From Stictocephala bisonia (lineage: Eukaryota; Arthropoda; Insecta; Hemiptera; Membracidae): a stretch of 64,000 nt of DNA. Each line of letters starts with the position of its first letter. Positions within the stretch are counted from its first letter, which is position 1. The stretch spans positions 682,001 through 746,000 of the forward strand of contig JAQJVL010000156.1 in NCBI GenBank assembly GCA_035578905.1. The letters are read 5' to 3'. Both the position numbers and the translations under genes were made by a program. The notes beneath the pieces are model-generated. The model saw nothing but the letters and a program-made list of their open reading frames with translations, was not told the DNA's origin and did no database searches. Of this stretch, positions 32,515 through 44,875 are shown piece after piece.

Positions 32515-34305
32515 ATAAGTCGCTTTCTTACGGTCGCAGCGAACGCCTCAGTGTCAGTTATGAATAAATTACAACTTATGTATATCTTTATAAATCTGTA
32601 TTAAGTACCACATTTACCCTTGAAGATCTGTGGTGTTTTGACAAGGTGCTGGTGCTGGCCGCATGACGAACTGGATAACTACTGTCGGATTCAAAAAGCA
32701 ATGTACTCGAGTTTGAACCACTACTACAAAATAAATACTTATCCGATTTCGTTGTTATACACCAAAATTTAGCTTATTTGATTCTACGTAATTTAATATA
32801 GCTTACATGTTTTTTAAAGACAAAGGATTTTTTGTAGCAGGTAGAATAACAGAAAAAACACGACATTTTAGCACTTTTCATTAAAGATCAACTTTAAAAA
32901 TTTTCAAACAAAAGGTACTAAAGATAAGTCAGTGAAACTTTAACCACATGTGAAAAAGGTTGTTTTTTGTAGTATGTTCAAATTATATAATTTTTACTCT
33001 TTTAAAAAAATGTTCCGTCGTAATTTTTGTAAACCCTTGCAATCTTAAAAATTGCTGATCATACAAACTTCCAAAACGGTTAAAAAATACCAAATTGAAA
33101 AATAAAGTAAGATTATAAAACGGTAAATGCGATAAAAAAAATCTTACGATTTTATATCACATGATAATTCAACCAACATCCATGTTCCTTAACACACGCG
33201 GCCGACCGAGCCACCGGACACGGTGTTGCCACGTCATGAATCTGGACTTCCACGTATTAGGGAACTTATTAGCTACGAATGACAGGTATACATGTTACAT
33301 CTAAAGGCTGATAAATCACTCACAATTACTAGAAATGTGATAAGTACATCCTACAAATCACCAATATACTAAGTGGCTCTCGTTTTCACGTGACATTCAG
33401 CTTGTTACATATGAAATTTACATAATTGTAAACCTGTAAATAAGTTATTTTTTGATTTGACAATCTTTTTAGACTTATAACATTTTTAAACCTGTAGTTG
33501 GAAGTGCAAAACCTTCCTGACAAATGGTGATTGAATATTGGTTTAAATTTAGATAGATTACACGATTGATTAACTGTTCAATACTTCCACAGTAATAAAC
33601 CTTTCGTGCACTGTTAAAATACTTCCAGACGCATGATTCGGCATCGCCGAAATGCTCTGTTGAAACTAGTTTTGAAGTGCTGAGCCTTGGGATTTGCTTC
33701 CACATGAGCACACATCAATGTCTGTTGCATTATCATGTGATATAAAATCGCAAGATTCTTTATCGTACTTACCGTTTTATAATCTTACTTTATTTTCCAA
33801 TCCGGTATTTTTAACAGTTTTGGAAGTTTGTATGATCGGGCATTTTTAAAATTGCAAGTGTTTACAAACATTACAACAGAAAAGTTTGTAAAAGAGTAAA
33901 AATTATAGAATTTAGACAGACTACAATAAACAACTTTTTCATATGTGGTTAAAGTTTCATTGACTTATCTTTAGTACTTTTTGTTTTAGAAATTGTCAAA
34001 GTTGAGCTTTACTTCAAAAGTGCTAAAAATTCGTGTGTTTTTTTTTATTCTACCTGCTATACAAAATTCTTAAAAGCTTAAAAAAACATGTAAATAATAT
34101 GAAATGACGTAGAATTAAATAAGCTAAATTTTGGTGTACAACACAACGAAATCGAAAGAGTATTTATTTTATAGCAGAGGCTCAAACAATGGTACTACTT
34201 ATAGCAGAGAGTACAATGGTTTTTGAAACCGACAGTAACTTCTCGACACAACATTCAGCATACTATTGGATGCGACCTCTGTGTCTTTCTTTTCTGTAGT
34301 AACAC
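32515..34305 (+). repeat. Dispersed repeat family B, split by a foldback element
   Basis: The left part (32515-32672) has AAGTCGCTTTCTTACGGTCG, AACGCCTCAGTGTCAGTTAT and GACAAGGTGCTGGTGCTGG. The right part (34238-34305) has CTCGACACAACATTCAGCAT and ACTATTGGATGCGACCTCTG. Together they give the order seen uninterrupted at 41438-41682. The outer ends (AGGTCGC-like and GCGACCTCT) are short inverted repeats, so the family may be a MITE. Confidence 0.75.
32673..34237. mobile_element. Foldback element, ~530-bp arms, ~1.57 kb
   Basis: The left arm (about 32673-33195) and right arm (about 33715-34237) are inverted copies. Landmarks are TACTGTCGGATTCAAAAA with TTTGAAACCGACAGTAA, TTTCGTTGT with ACAACGAAATCG, ACTTCCAAAACGGTTAAAAA with TTAACAGTTTTGGAAGT, and TTTTATATCACATGATAAT with ATTATCATGTGATATAAAA. 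The 520-bp centre is unrelated to the arms. It begins with a GC-rich patch (GCGGCCGACCGAGCCACCGG) and includes a 78-codon minus frame of no known family. The arms are diverged, so insertion into family B is not recent. Confidence 0.85.
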
Positions 34306-34827
34306 ATGACCTATATGATATCTCTTTTAGTCTTAAGGTTTTATGCATTTCCTACGATAAGTAATGTTTTTTTTAATAAACGAGTAAGTATCTGAAGTTT
34401 TTTCTGCAGGTAGAGTTTTCAAACTTTGAAAAGTTTGTGTTACTTACAAATAAATTGGGGTCAACAACCAAATTAATAAAAATGAAAGGTTAATTTCACT
34501 AAATTGGTTGTTGTTGAACAAAAAAGTGGAAATCAACAATTTAGAGATTAAATAAAATCGAAATCAATATATTTTTAATAATATAGTTGATTTTTGGAAT
34601 TTTTCGATTGATGTTAACACAGTATTATAATGATATTTAGCAATATATGACTATAACACACAATCTTGTATGATTCTTAAGTGATTTGTTTACCAATACT
34701 GAAAACTGAGATTAATTTCAAAAGACAAAAACAAGTTTAACCCTAGATCGTGAGGAACGACATAATTTATGACATAATACGTCATAAATACATTTCTCAC
34801 AAATCCCGCAGGCATCCCATGGCAAAT
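34306..34827. other. AT-rich spacer, no gene seen
   Basis: No recognisable feature. A 62-codon minus frame at 34690-34878 runs into the 91-bp array and is not supported. Confidence 0.5.
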
Positions 34828-35496
34828 CAATATCAATAGTGCATTTACATCTGAGGAGATTGTATGTAGTAATGCCATGACTGACTCATCTCATGTATTA
34901 TGACTACAATGTGATTAAATACAGTAGTCGTTATATGTAATTTGTGGCGGACAGATTGTATGTAGTAATGCCATGACTGACTCATCTCATGTATTATGAC
35001 TACAATGTGATTAAATAGTTGTTATATGTAATTTGTGGTGGACAGATTGTATGTAGTAATGCCATGACTGACTCATCCCACGTATTATGACTACAATGTG
35101 ATTAAATAGTCGTTATATGTAATTTGTAGCGGACAGATTGTATGTAGTAATGCCATGACTGACTCATCCCATGTATTATGACTACAATGTGATTAAATAG
35201 TCGTTATATGTAATTTGTGGCGGACAGATTGTATGTAGTAATGCCATGGCTTACTCATCCTATGTATTATGACTACAATGTGATTAAAGAGTCGTTATAT
35301 GTAATTTGTGGCGGACAGATTGTATGTAGTAATGCCATGACTGACTCATCCCATGTACCATCATATCAATAGTGCATTTACATCTGAGGATCGATGTGGA
35401 TTTGTGGCGGACAGATTGTATGTAGTAATGCCATGGCCGACTCATCCCATGTATTATGACTACAATGTGATTAAATAGTCGTTATATGTAATTTTG
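34828..35496. repeat. 91-bp tandem array, about 7 copies
   Basis: The anchor TGTATGTAGTAATGCCATG recurs at 34861, 34957, 35048, 35139, 35230, 35321 and 35417 (spacing 96, 91, 91, 91, 91, 96). The sixth unit is broken by a segment (ATATCAATAGTGCATTTACA then TCTGAGGA, about 35364-35392). This segment also occurs just before the first unit (34829-34857), so flanking sequence has been copied into the array. Confidence 0.9.
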
Positions 35497-35744
35497 TATT
35501 AATTTGTGTAAACAAATAATTAGTTTAAAACGTCATAACATAAACTACAGGCAAATTCGTATTTTATTTTACAAAATAATGTTTTGTTGATAGTAATTTC
35601 TATATGCCTATAGCTACAACCTATATTTACTATTATTAGATACACAATAATCCATATAATTTCTGGAAAAACATCAATAGAATGTATTTCGCTTTGTTAT
35701 TGTCAATTAGTGTTGTGATATTTGAAATAAACAAACAGGACCGT
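35497..35744. other. AT-rich spacer
   Basis: Nothing recognised. Confidence 0.5.
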
Positions 35745-36103
35745 TTCGAAGAGTTTCCCTCCACGAAAAACGCCCCAAAACACGGGTTTCTAGTTCAATG
35801 ATTCGGTCCTTATTATTGATCGTATCGCTACACTTGAAGTGTCATTGGTTAGGGGAAGAGCTGTTCTAGTGGACCTGAGGGTTTTTCTGGAAAATTATGT
35901 GATTTTTTAGTATTTGGTCAGTGAAATATGCAAAATTTCAAATGTCATCATTGACTATTTTAAATTAAAAAACTAAGAAAAAAAAGCTTATGGGCCACTA
36001 GATTGGACCTTCAACAAACAAATAGCACTCACTTTACCTCATGATAATAATAAACACGAACCGTACATTTGAAATAGAAAAACGTGTTTTAACCCCCTAA
36101 TGG
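35745..36103. mobile_element. MITE-like repeat, family C, copy 2
   Basis: Aligns with 985-1377 but lacks the (TA)n insertion. The imperfect inverted ends read CGCCCCAAAACACGGGTTTC on the left and GAAAAACGTGTTTTAACCCC on the right. No ORF. Confidence 0.72.
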
Positions 36104-36904
36104 ATGATTCGTACGAACCAAGTGGCCACGCTATAAACTATTTGCTCCAAGTTACTATTCTCGCAACTTATTTAGACTCATCTATGTTTAAAGGTAACCC
36201 TAAAAAACATAACTGAAAAATTAAAATTCGCCGGTAAGAAGGTGTTCCTACTAAATGCATTATCGACTTCACAGCAGTGACTTGGCGGTTTGGGAAACGG
36301 CCACCACGGTTTGGGTTACTTTCTAAGCAAGATCGCCACCTCAGTACAGTTAACATGAAAAATCCCATTTTTAATCATCTATAAGCTCTAATGAAAGTGA
36401 AATAGTGTTTCAAATGAAAGGAGTTAAATAAACAAAAAAGTTAAAAATGAGAAAGAAGCAGGGGTTATGTATATATTTCATTTCAACAATTTCCATTTCA
36501 AACAACGCCAACAAGCAAATGTTTATTATACAACCAAAGCGATACAAGCATTCCGAGATATTGGACATGACTTTTTTGACAAAAAATAATTACTTCTGTC
36601 GGCCAATACACGATATATGACCGTAAGCAAGTGTGTGACGAACAACACACAAGCACAGGCCCGAAGGGTCCCAGAGACCGGTGCAATAAATACAACAAAC
36701 CCAATAACTGCATCTCAGCCAGCGACTGGCCAAATTAATAAGTCGCACCGGGCTGGAAGCAATTATATTTGTTGCCCGATTTGTAATTAAAAAGTTAATT
36801 TCTACAGCGGAAAACAACCTACCGACTCTTTTGCGACAACGGAATAATTCAGCGGAAAATAACAATAAAAATTGTTGTGTTGCGATTGAAAGCAAATATG
36901 TGTG
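36104..36904. other. No supported gene
   Basis: Composition rises toward the promoter-like patch. Minus-strand frames of 66-113 codons overlap each other, without known domains. If the GC-rich patch at 36905 is a promoter, a minus-strand transcript could begin here, but no exon is recognisable. Confidence 0.4.
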
Positions 36905-37065
36905 AATTGTTATTCCGCCTTGACTGCGCACCCCTGTTCCCCGCGGGCGCGGGAACTCGGCACTCTCTGATTGGTCGAGAGGGAGGGGCGAGCTCCCATC
37001 TTCACGCGGCGTCGGCCGGCACAGCTGATTATCTGTCGGTCCGTTCCGCTTGTTCCTTAGTTATC
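36905..37065. promoter_or_regulatory. GC-rich, CpG-rich promoter-like patch
   Basis: A sharply GC-rich island containing CCCCGCGGGCGCGGG, an inverted CCAAT box (CTGATTGGTC), a GC-box-like GGAGGGGCG and GCGGCGTCGGCCGGC, in otherwise AT-rich DNA. A 66-codon frame through it has no domain. Promoter function and direction are inferred from composition and motifs alone. It could equally be a GC-rich exon fragment. Confidence 0.3.
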
Positions 37066-37679
37066 TTATTATATTAAGTGTTTGCAAATATTTCATGATT
37101 TATTTAGAATTTGTTTAAGTTTATATGTATTTTTGTTGGCGATGTTTCAAGCAAATCGAAACTGTGCCGTGTGCACATTTAACTTTGTTACCAGATTAAA
37201 AAAAAAAACCTGTAGCAGTTTTTATACTATGTGAACGCAAGAGTTTTGTAAAATAAGAAAATTGGATTTTTCGTCTACAGTTACAGTAGTCTACTAGTAA
37301 TAGTTATATTATCACAATCCTTACAAACATCCTAATAGGAATATTTGTGCCAGTAATTTGGTTAGTTAGTGAGGCCCACAGCTGGTTTAAAACTGCATTA
37401 CATTTCTTATACACATTACGTACACTGCATTACTTGGTACTACACTAGCGCTACACTACTGGGTCCTAAAACTACTGAAAATTAGAGACCCAACATGTAG
37501 CATTGGATGAAAAACTATCAGTGTGTACTATATAAAATCACTAGTAGGCCTATTAGGTAGGCTTTTAATTTGTGGGCCACAGTGTCAACTTCTAACTTGC
37601 AAAATATTCAAAGGTTTCAGTACAATGTACTGCGATAGTGTAATCACCATGGTATGTCTCCAATTCACAGAGACAATGA
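37066..37679. other. No gene seen
   Basis: AT-rich between the GC-rich patch and the 135-bp array. A 92-codon frame starting at 37523 extends into the first repeat unit and is not supported. Confidence 0.5.
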
Positions 37680-39940
37680 GAATTCCGTATGTCCAAGAAG
37701 AGACAACAGGAGTCAACTTATGTTACCTATCGAAGATTGAAGCTCATCGAAACTACCTTGCTACGACTCTGCAGGCCCTATGGTGTGTCTATATACCATG
37801 AATATTAGACACAAGAATTCCGTATGTCCAAGAAGAGACAACAGGAGTCAGCTTATGTTACCTATCGAAGATTGAAGAGCATCGAAACTACCTTGCTATG
37901 ACTCTGCAGGCCCTATGGTGTGTCTGTATGCCATGAATATTAGACACAAGAATTCCGTATGTCCAAGAAGAGACAACAGAAGTCAGCTTATGTTACCTAT
38001 CGAAGATTGAAGAGCATCGAAACTACCTTGCTACGACTCTGCAGGCCCTATGGTGTGTCTGTATACCATGAATATTAGACACAAGAATTCCGTATGTCCA
38101 AGAAGAGGCAACAGGAGTCAGCTTATGTTACCTATCGAAGATTGAAGAGCATCGAAACTACCTTGCTATGACTCTGCAGGCCATATGGTGTCTCTATATA
38201 CCATGAATATTAGACACAAGAATTCCGTATGTCCAAGAAGAGACAACAGGAGTCAGCTTATGTTACCTATCGAAGATTGAAGAGTATCGAAACTACCTTG
38301 CTACGACTCTGCAGGCCATATGGTGTCTCTATATACCATGAATATTAAACACAAGAATTCCGTATGTCCAAGAAGAGACAACAGGAGTCAGCTTATGTTA
38401 CCTATCGAAGCTTGAAGCTCATCGAAACTACCTTGCTATGACTCTGCAGGCCCTATGGTGTGTCTATATACCATGAATATTAGACACAAGAATTCCGTAT
38501 GTCCAAGAAGAGGCAACAGGAGTCAGCTTATGTTACCTATCGAAGCTTGAAGCTCATCGAAACTACCTTGCTACGACTCTGCAGGCCCTATGGTGTGTCT
38601 ATATGCCACGAATATTAGACACAAGAATTCCGTATGTCCAAGAAGAGACAACAGGAGTCAGCTTATGTTACCTATCGAAGCTTGAAGCTCATCGAAACTA
38701 CCTTGCTACGACTCTGCAGGCCATATGGTGTGTCTATATGCCATGAATATTAGACACAAGAATTCCGTATGTCCAAGAAGAGGCAACAGGAGTCAGCTTA
38801 TGTTACCTATCGAAGATTGAAGAGCATCGAAACTACCTTGCTACGACTCTGCAGGCCCTATGGTGTGTCTATATGCCATGAATATTAGACACAAGAATTC
38901 CGTATGTCCAAGAAGAGGCAACAGGAGTCAGCTTATGTTACCTATCGAAGATTGAAGAGCATCGAAACTACCTTGCTATGACTCTGCAGGCCATATGGTG
39001 TCTCTATATACCATGAATATTAGACACAAGAATTCCGTATGTCCAAGAAGAGGCAACAGGAGTCAGCTTATGTTACCTATCGAAGCTTGAAGCTCGTCGA
39101 AACTACCTTGCTATGACTCTGCAGGCCCTATGGTGTGTCTGTATGCCATGAATATTAGACACAAGTATTTCGTATGTCCAAGAAGAGACAACAGGAGTCA
39201 GCTTATGTTACCTATCGAAGATTGAAGAGCATCGAAACTACCTTGCTATGACTCTGCAGGCCCTATGGTGTCTCTATATACCATGAATATTAGACACAAG
39301 AATTCCGTATGTCCAAGAAGAGACAACAGGAGTCAGCTTATGTTACCTATCGAAGATTGAAGAGCATCGAAACTACCTTGCTATGACTCTGCAGGCCCTA
39401 TGGTGTGTCTATATACCATGAATATTAGACACAAGAATTCCGTATGTCCAAGAAGAGACAACAGGAGTCAGCTTACGTTACCTATCGAAGCTTGAAGAGC
39501 ATCGAAACTACCTTGCTATGACTCTGCAGGCCATATGGTGTGTCTATATGCCATGAATATTAGACACAAGAATTCCGTATGTCCAAGAAGAGACAACAGG
39601 AGTCAGCTTACGTTACCTATCGAAGCTTGAAGAGCACCGAAACTACCTTGCTATGACTCTGCAGGCCCTATGGTGTGTCTATATGCCATGAATATTAGAC
39701 ACAAGAATTCCGTATGTCCAAGAAGAGACAACAGGAGTCAGCTTACGTTACCTATCGAAGCTTGAAGAGCACCGAAACTACCTTGCTATGACTCTGCAGG
39801 CCATATGGTGTGTCTATAGGCAATGAATATTAGACACAAGTATCCCGTATGTCCAAGAAAAGACAACAGGAGTCAGCTTACGTTACCTATCGAAGACTGA
39901 AGAGTATCGAAACTACCTTGCTATGACTTTGCTGGACACT
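37680..39940. repeat. 135-bp satellite array, about 17 copies
   Basis: The anchor AATTCCGTATGTCCAAGAAG recurs every 135 bp (37681, 37816, 37951, 38086 and onward), with an EcoRI-type GAATTC in nearly every unit. Units differ at a few recurrent sites (AGATTGAAGAGC or AGCTTGAAGCTC, GGCCCTATGG or GGCCATATGG, CTATG or CTACG), a mosaic suggesting repeated exchange between units. The last unit is most diverged. 135 is a multiple of three, but the frames contain stops. Confidence 0.95.
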
Positions 39941-41172
39941 AGCTAACTAACTTTGATATTGTTGTCAAATTTATTTATTATTCACATTTTCTTGTAAGAA
40001 CAGATTGTAAATATTAAATGAATGGGGAAGAAATGTAGGCAAGAAATAGGCCTAAGCAACAGTTTAAATCCGTTCCGAATTAAGTTTTGAGTTACTGAAT
40101 ATTTTTCCAAAAGACTAATGAGATCATAGATTACAAAATTATGGCTAACTGATCTACAGTTTAGTGCATAGGTTACCTGTATTATTTGGACTGTTACAAA
40201 TCAGATATAACTAACCAGGAAATGCTAGTTTTTAATAATTTAATTATCAATCGATGGGTCGAAAATTGGGCTTTGTCTGTCCAAAACACATAGTAGGCCC
40301 TATATGAAATAATACATCTTTAGGATATAGAGTTATAGGTCCCTACTATACTTAGTTTCACTCATAAAAGATTAAGCGAATATAATAATAAGTTAAATAT
40401 AAATTAGTGCTGGGACTACACTAGTTTAAAAGAATGGCATACATAAAAATGATGATATAATGTGCAAGTCGTGCTTTTATGATAGAGTGCTGGACTAAAA
40501 TGATTACAATTTATTTCTAAGAATCTGTTAAGAAGTCTGACTCCATCATTAATAATGCTCATAAAGCAGTACTAATAAATTTATAATTTTTCATTTTATT
40601 GTACTTATCAACGGACAACCTATTTTCCTTTCTGCTAATCAGTTGGCAATAATAAGCCCAATATTAATCATAATACTTCTAAAAAAAAAAAAATAACAAC
40701 ATATCTACCATCCAAGAAAAATCGAACAATGTATTAATCATAATAACAAATAAGATTATAGACTATAGTAACTACAATTTGATAACAACAATGATAGATT
40801 ATATGACCAATGATAATAAATAACAAGCAATAACAAATTAATTAGTAACATTATAATTAACTATAATTTGAGTTTAGCTTGGTAAATGGCCAAGTTTGTT
40901 TATCACCTCTTTTTCATTCGCCTAATTTATTGGAAGGTTTATTTTCTAATAAAAAACAGTTTGTCATAGTAGATAATGGCCTAAAACAAAAATTTATTTC
41001 TTGGACAGATGATAAGTTTAACCTTGTTGATTCAGCTTCAGTCCTGGTCAAGTTATGGACTTGATTAAATGCTAAATACAATGTTCAAGAACCCAAGTAA
41101 TTTCTAGTGATATGTCCTAATTTTCCAAATACCGGTACATCCAAAAAACAATAGAAGGCTAAATAGGGAAAT
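39941..41172. other. AT-rich stretch, no gene seen
   Basis: No exon, RNA gene or transposon end is recognised. A 61-codon plus frame at 40879 is not supported. Confidence 0.5.
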
Positions 41173-41437
41173 AGGTCGGTAGAGTAGTTTTTTTAACCCA
41201 GTTTAATAAGCCAAAAGTTCTCAGTTCGATCCCAATCAGTCATAACGAATTTTGAAAAGAATCAGCTGATAACCAACGACTGTTCATTTATCATTGGGCT
41301 ATTATTTAATGACACTTTCTAAGGAATAGTGGGCCTTAGTTTGTAAGGTATTACAAAGAATAACATTCGGTCATCTACACTCATTCGAAATCCATATTCG
41401 CTTTTATCCTGACGATCCGCGTCTTCACGGAGAATAA
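41173..41437 (+). mobile_element. tRNA-derived SINE, family A, full-length copy
   Basis: Order: GGTCGGTAGAGTAGTT (box A-like), AAAAGTTCTCAGTTCGATCC (box B-like), AATCAGCTGATAACCAACG, CATTGGGCTATTA, GACACTTTCTAAGGAATAG, GGCCTTAGTTTGTAAG, ATCCTGACGATCCGCGTCTT, ending AGAATAAAGA. It directly abuts a family B repeat. Confidence 0.85.
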
Positions 41438-41690
41438 AGACACAGAGGACGATATCTTATGGCCACAGTGAACGTCTCAGTGGCCGTTATATCGAAATAA
41501 CAGATAATGTACATTTTTATACATCTGGAGTAATAATTACTACGTTTATCCTTGTGCATTTGGGGAAATAAAGGGAGTGACTGATAAGATGGCATACTGC
41601 AGAAATAACCACTAGACAGATAACTCGACACATTCAGCGCACTATTGGATGCGCCCTATGTTGATTTATCCTCTGTGGTGTCTTAGGAAT
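41438..41690 (+). repeat. Dispersed repeat family B, nearly full copy
   Basis: Blocks in order: CAGAGGACGATATCTTATGG, CACAGTGAACGTCTCAGTGG, ACATTTTTATACATCTGG, TACTACGTTTATCCTTG, ACTCGACACATTCAGCGC, ACTATTGGATGCGCCCTATG and CCTCTGTGG. It is the best reference for the family here, with CAGAGG/CCTCTG ends as short inverted repeats. Confidence 0.8.
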
Positions 41691-44188
41691 AAAGAAATGA
41701 ATTACTGTTGCGTACTACGGTATGCTTCCATTTCTGATGCAAAACATACCGTAATACGATGAGAACCAGTTATTTCCCTTTCGATACGAAATAAGTGTGT
41801 TGTATGCTTGTGAAATAATAACACACTTAAAGAAAGAAAGTGTAGACCCAAACGTTTTCAGTTCTTTATACAAAATATTAACATAAGGTAAATTACATCG
41901 TCTTAACTATATCAGAATCTTGACGTAAACAGATTGTAAGCCGTGGGAAAGTGATCATGGGTCACGAATGAAAGCAAAAAATAATTTCATTTTTGCCCTA
42001 TTAATTATGCAACGGCTCCAGTGGGGGATGCTGGAGGCCTCACAATTAGCATCTCAGACGGGGATCAGCTCTGTTCAACCCTAAACACTTTTTACAGCTT
42101 CTTTAATTTTTCACCTCGATAAAGTTTATAACAAAGTTTGTTGAAGTGTATGATTTTAAAGAACAACTTTTATAAACATTTTAATTTGAATGTAATGGAA
42201 ATATTTGCGCCAACATGAAACGACCGTGGTATTCATCTGCTAGCTATATCCAATAGCCTACAAAAAGCGTTTTACAAGAAGTTTCCCAGGCCGAAGATGT
42301 TATTGTCAAAATGTTTAGACTATATTGTAAATTCATGTCCTTTCGAATGAACAGATATGCAATAATATTTTAATTATTCACAGAAGAGACCAAGTAAAGT
42401 GTTATGGAATCGTTGATCTGCTAAAGATTCTTTAATACTGTAGTTAGTAAACATTGAACTCGTATCATCGCTCTTGTTGTGCAATGTCGGGCGATAGAAG
42501 ACCACGCCGTGCGAGACGCAATACATCAACACCGCAATGCGTTGCGGGTATTGCCTATATCTACACAAACTATACTCCGTTCCAAGTTGAGTTGGCAGTA
42601 CAGGATAGACATTAGCGAAATCAAATTGAATTTCGAGTGCTACTAGCTGTTATGTAAATATTGTCGCTCTATCCAAATATCACTGTTTAACTGTACCCAT
42701 TCTTTCAGGTTTCATTTCGTATTGCTATGCTGTTTAGTATAATTTACATTACTTTAGCCTTTTACTCTAAAGTTGTCTGTAAATCAATGTATTTAGTTTA
42801 AAATGAAATACGAGTTGGCATACAAATTAAGAAGATCCGTTGGTGAATAAAATATAAAATACTATTTCATTTTAACAAAAGTTGTTAAAATTCGTTGTAT
42901 TTGATTAATTATATGATTTTTTATCTTTTAGTATTTGTTATTTTTTTATTTTGGGTTGATATTACTTTCATTATTTTATAAACAATTGAAAATGTAGATT
43001 CAAAAAATTGTGTCATGAATTAAAAGATAAATCTCAAAAGAGTTGTTTAGATAGTTAAAGGTAACGCATGATACATTGTTTACAATATAGCCTATTAAAA
43101 AGTAGGCCTACCTTTAAATATTATTAAGATTAACAAGGATAAATTAAAGACTTGCGTGATTTCTTTCAACCAACTAGAACTAGTCTATGAGCTTAACAAG
43201 TCTGCTATCACCTTAAGTAATGCCCCTGAACAATCATCTAGGATCAGCCCAAACCTCACAATCACCCTGCCTTTGGAGGTAGGCTTTTTGTAAGATTAAC
43301 AAAACCCTGGCTTTGTATAATGATTATGTCTTCGACTTAGTCATTAGACATCGCTGAGCTCTAGTTTTAGCAGTAGATAACTTACAGCTGCTATTTAATG
43401 ACCATTAAATGACCAAGAAATAATAGTAAAACTCAAAAGTTTCAAAAGGGAAAAGTTATCTTACCATATCCAAACCTACCCTTTTAACAGCTTAATTAAA
43501 TTAAATTGTAACATTTGAGATTAAAAATTAAAAATATTGAACAGGAGCCCCTGTATTACTTGGAAAACAAGACACCCAGCTAGTTGAAACAACTTTTAAT
43601 GCCAGAAAAATGTACATTCACATTTAAAAATGATTCCAACTCGAAAAAGACTAAGCACATTATATGTAAAAGGTAAAGGCTGACCCACAAATACTAAACT
43701 CGTTTTGGATTTATAAAAATAATCAAAAATAGGCTATTTATAAAAATAACTATATGGAATAAGCTGTGGATAAAATGTAGCAGCAAATAATAAGCTTTTT
43801 GTACCCTTCAAAAGTAATTAAAAACCCTATCTCAGTTAAAAAAAAAAAATTTAAACTGTTTTTTTTTTTCTATGATTTGTTTGAAACAGTTTAAATAGCC
43901 TATGTATTACTGATGGTGAAAGTAAATTGCTATGTATTTCAAATGGAACTCAATTGTTTGAATGACACAATCGTATCCATCCCCAACTTAATTTGTAATT
44001 AGCTTAACTTAATTTTAAAGCCTGCGTTGCAAAAAATATTGTTACTTGTCAATTAATTAAAATAAATAATTATCTTTACTATAACGATATGTATCACATA
44101 ATGAAATACCTACAAAAGTAAGTTAAATAGTTTCTTAGTTATCATATTTCGTGCAGATAATAATACACCAAACAACACAGAATAATTA
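41691..44188. other. 2.5 kb without a supported gene
   Basis: A small hairpin lies at 41713-41757 (ACTACGGTATG with CATACCGTAAT), and another at about 43847-43905 (ATTTAAACTG with CAGTTTAAAT). A less AT-rich patch at 42470-42570 has a 64-codon minus frame of unknown identity. The rest is AT-rich. Confidence 0.45.
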
Positions 44189-44373
44189 TAATATAAGTCC
44201 AAAACGTACAAATATTAAGGTGATAGAGTTTGGTGAACCACGTTTACCATCCTCAGACCAAAGGGGTCCATAAAGTAATCGAACATACACCCTCTTTAAC
44301 GAATCCCTACGGTCTGAGGATATTAAACGTGGTGTACAGAAATCGATCACAATTATTTGGACTTATAATGTAA
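44189..44373. mobile_element. Small foldback element, ~185 bp
   Basis: Imperfect inverted arms. TATAATATAAGTCCAAA is mirrored by TTTGGACTTATAATGTA, GAACCACGTTTACC by AAACGTGGTGTACA, and CATCCTCAGACC by GGTCTGAGGAT. It contains no frame. It may be a MITE or an eroded palindrome. Confidence 0.7.
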
Positions 44374-44875
44374 GAAATTAGAGTTGTGTGACTTTCACTT
44401 GTATTGATTAAAGTAAAATAAAAATTTAAATAAAACCTAGGGTTGGTTTATTTATGCAGATGGATACGAGGACATGTATAAAGAACTACTACAAATTTGT
44501 AAGAAATACGAGTGACATAGATATTCGTCAATTTACTAGATATGCTATAGCAACATTACAAAGAAAAGTACATAAATAAAAAGGTTATGGTTCAAATAAC
44601 TTCACTCGATTCAAAAATAATACTCGGAATGATATTTTAAATCTTTATATTCATATTAAATGTCACCCTTAAGTATAAACCTAAGGAATTATTTTTCACC
44701 AACTTACTTATTCCTTGAATTTTGTTTACGATATAGTTCGAATATTTATTTCAGGCGAACAAATATTATGCAAAATCTAAACTTGTCTTCTGGAAAGAGC
44801 TCCAGAGTCAGGAGAATGTAAAGGAGCTGATGTTTTTAACAGAAAGACGGAGCTTGTCGAAGCGTAAACTCTCAA
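44374..44875. other. No gene seen
   Basis: AT-rich spacer leading into the 103-bp array. Confidence 0.5.
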
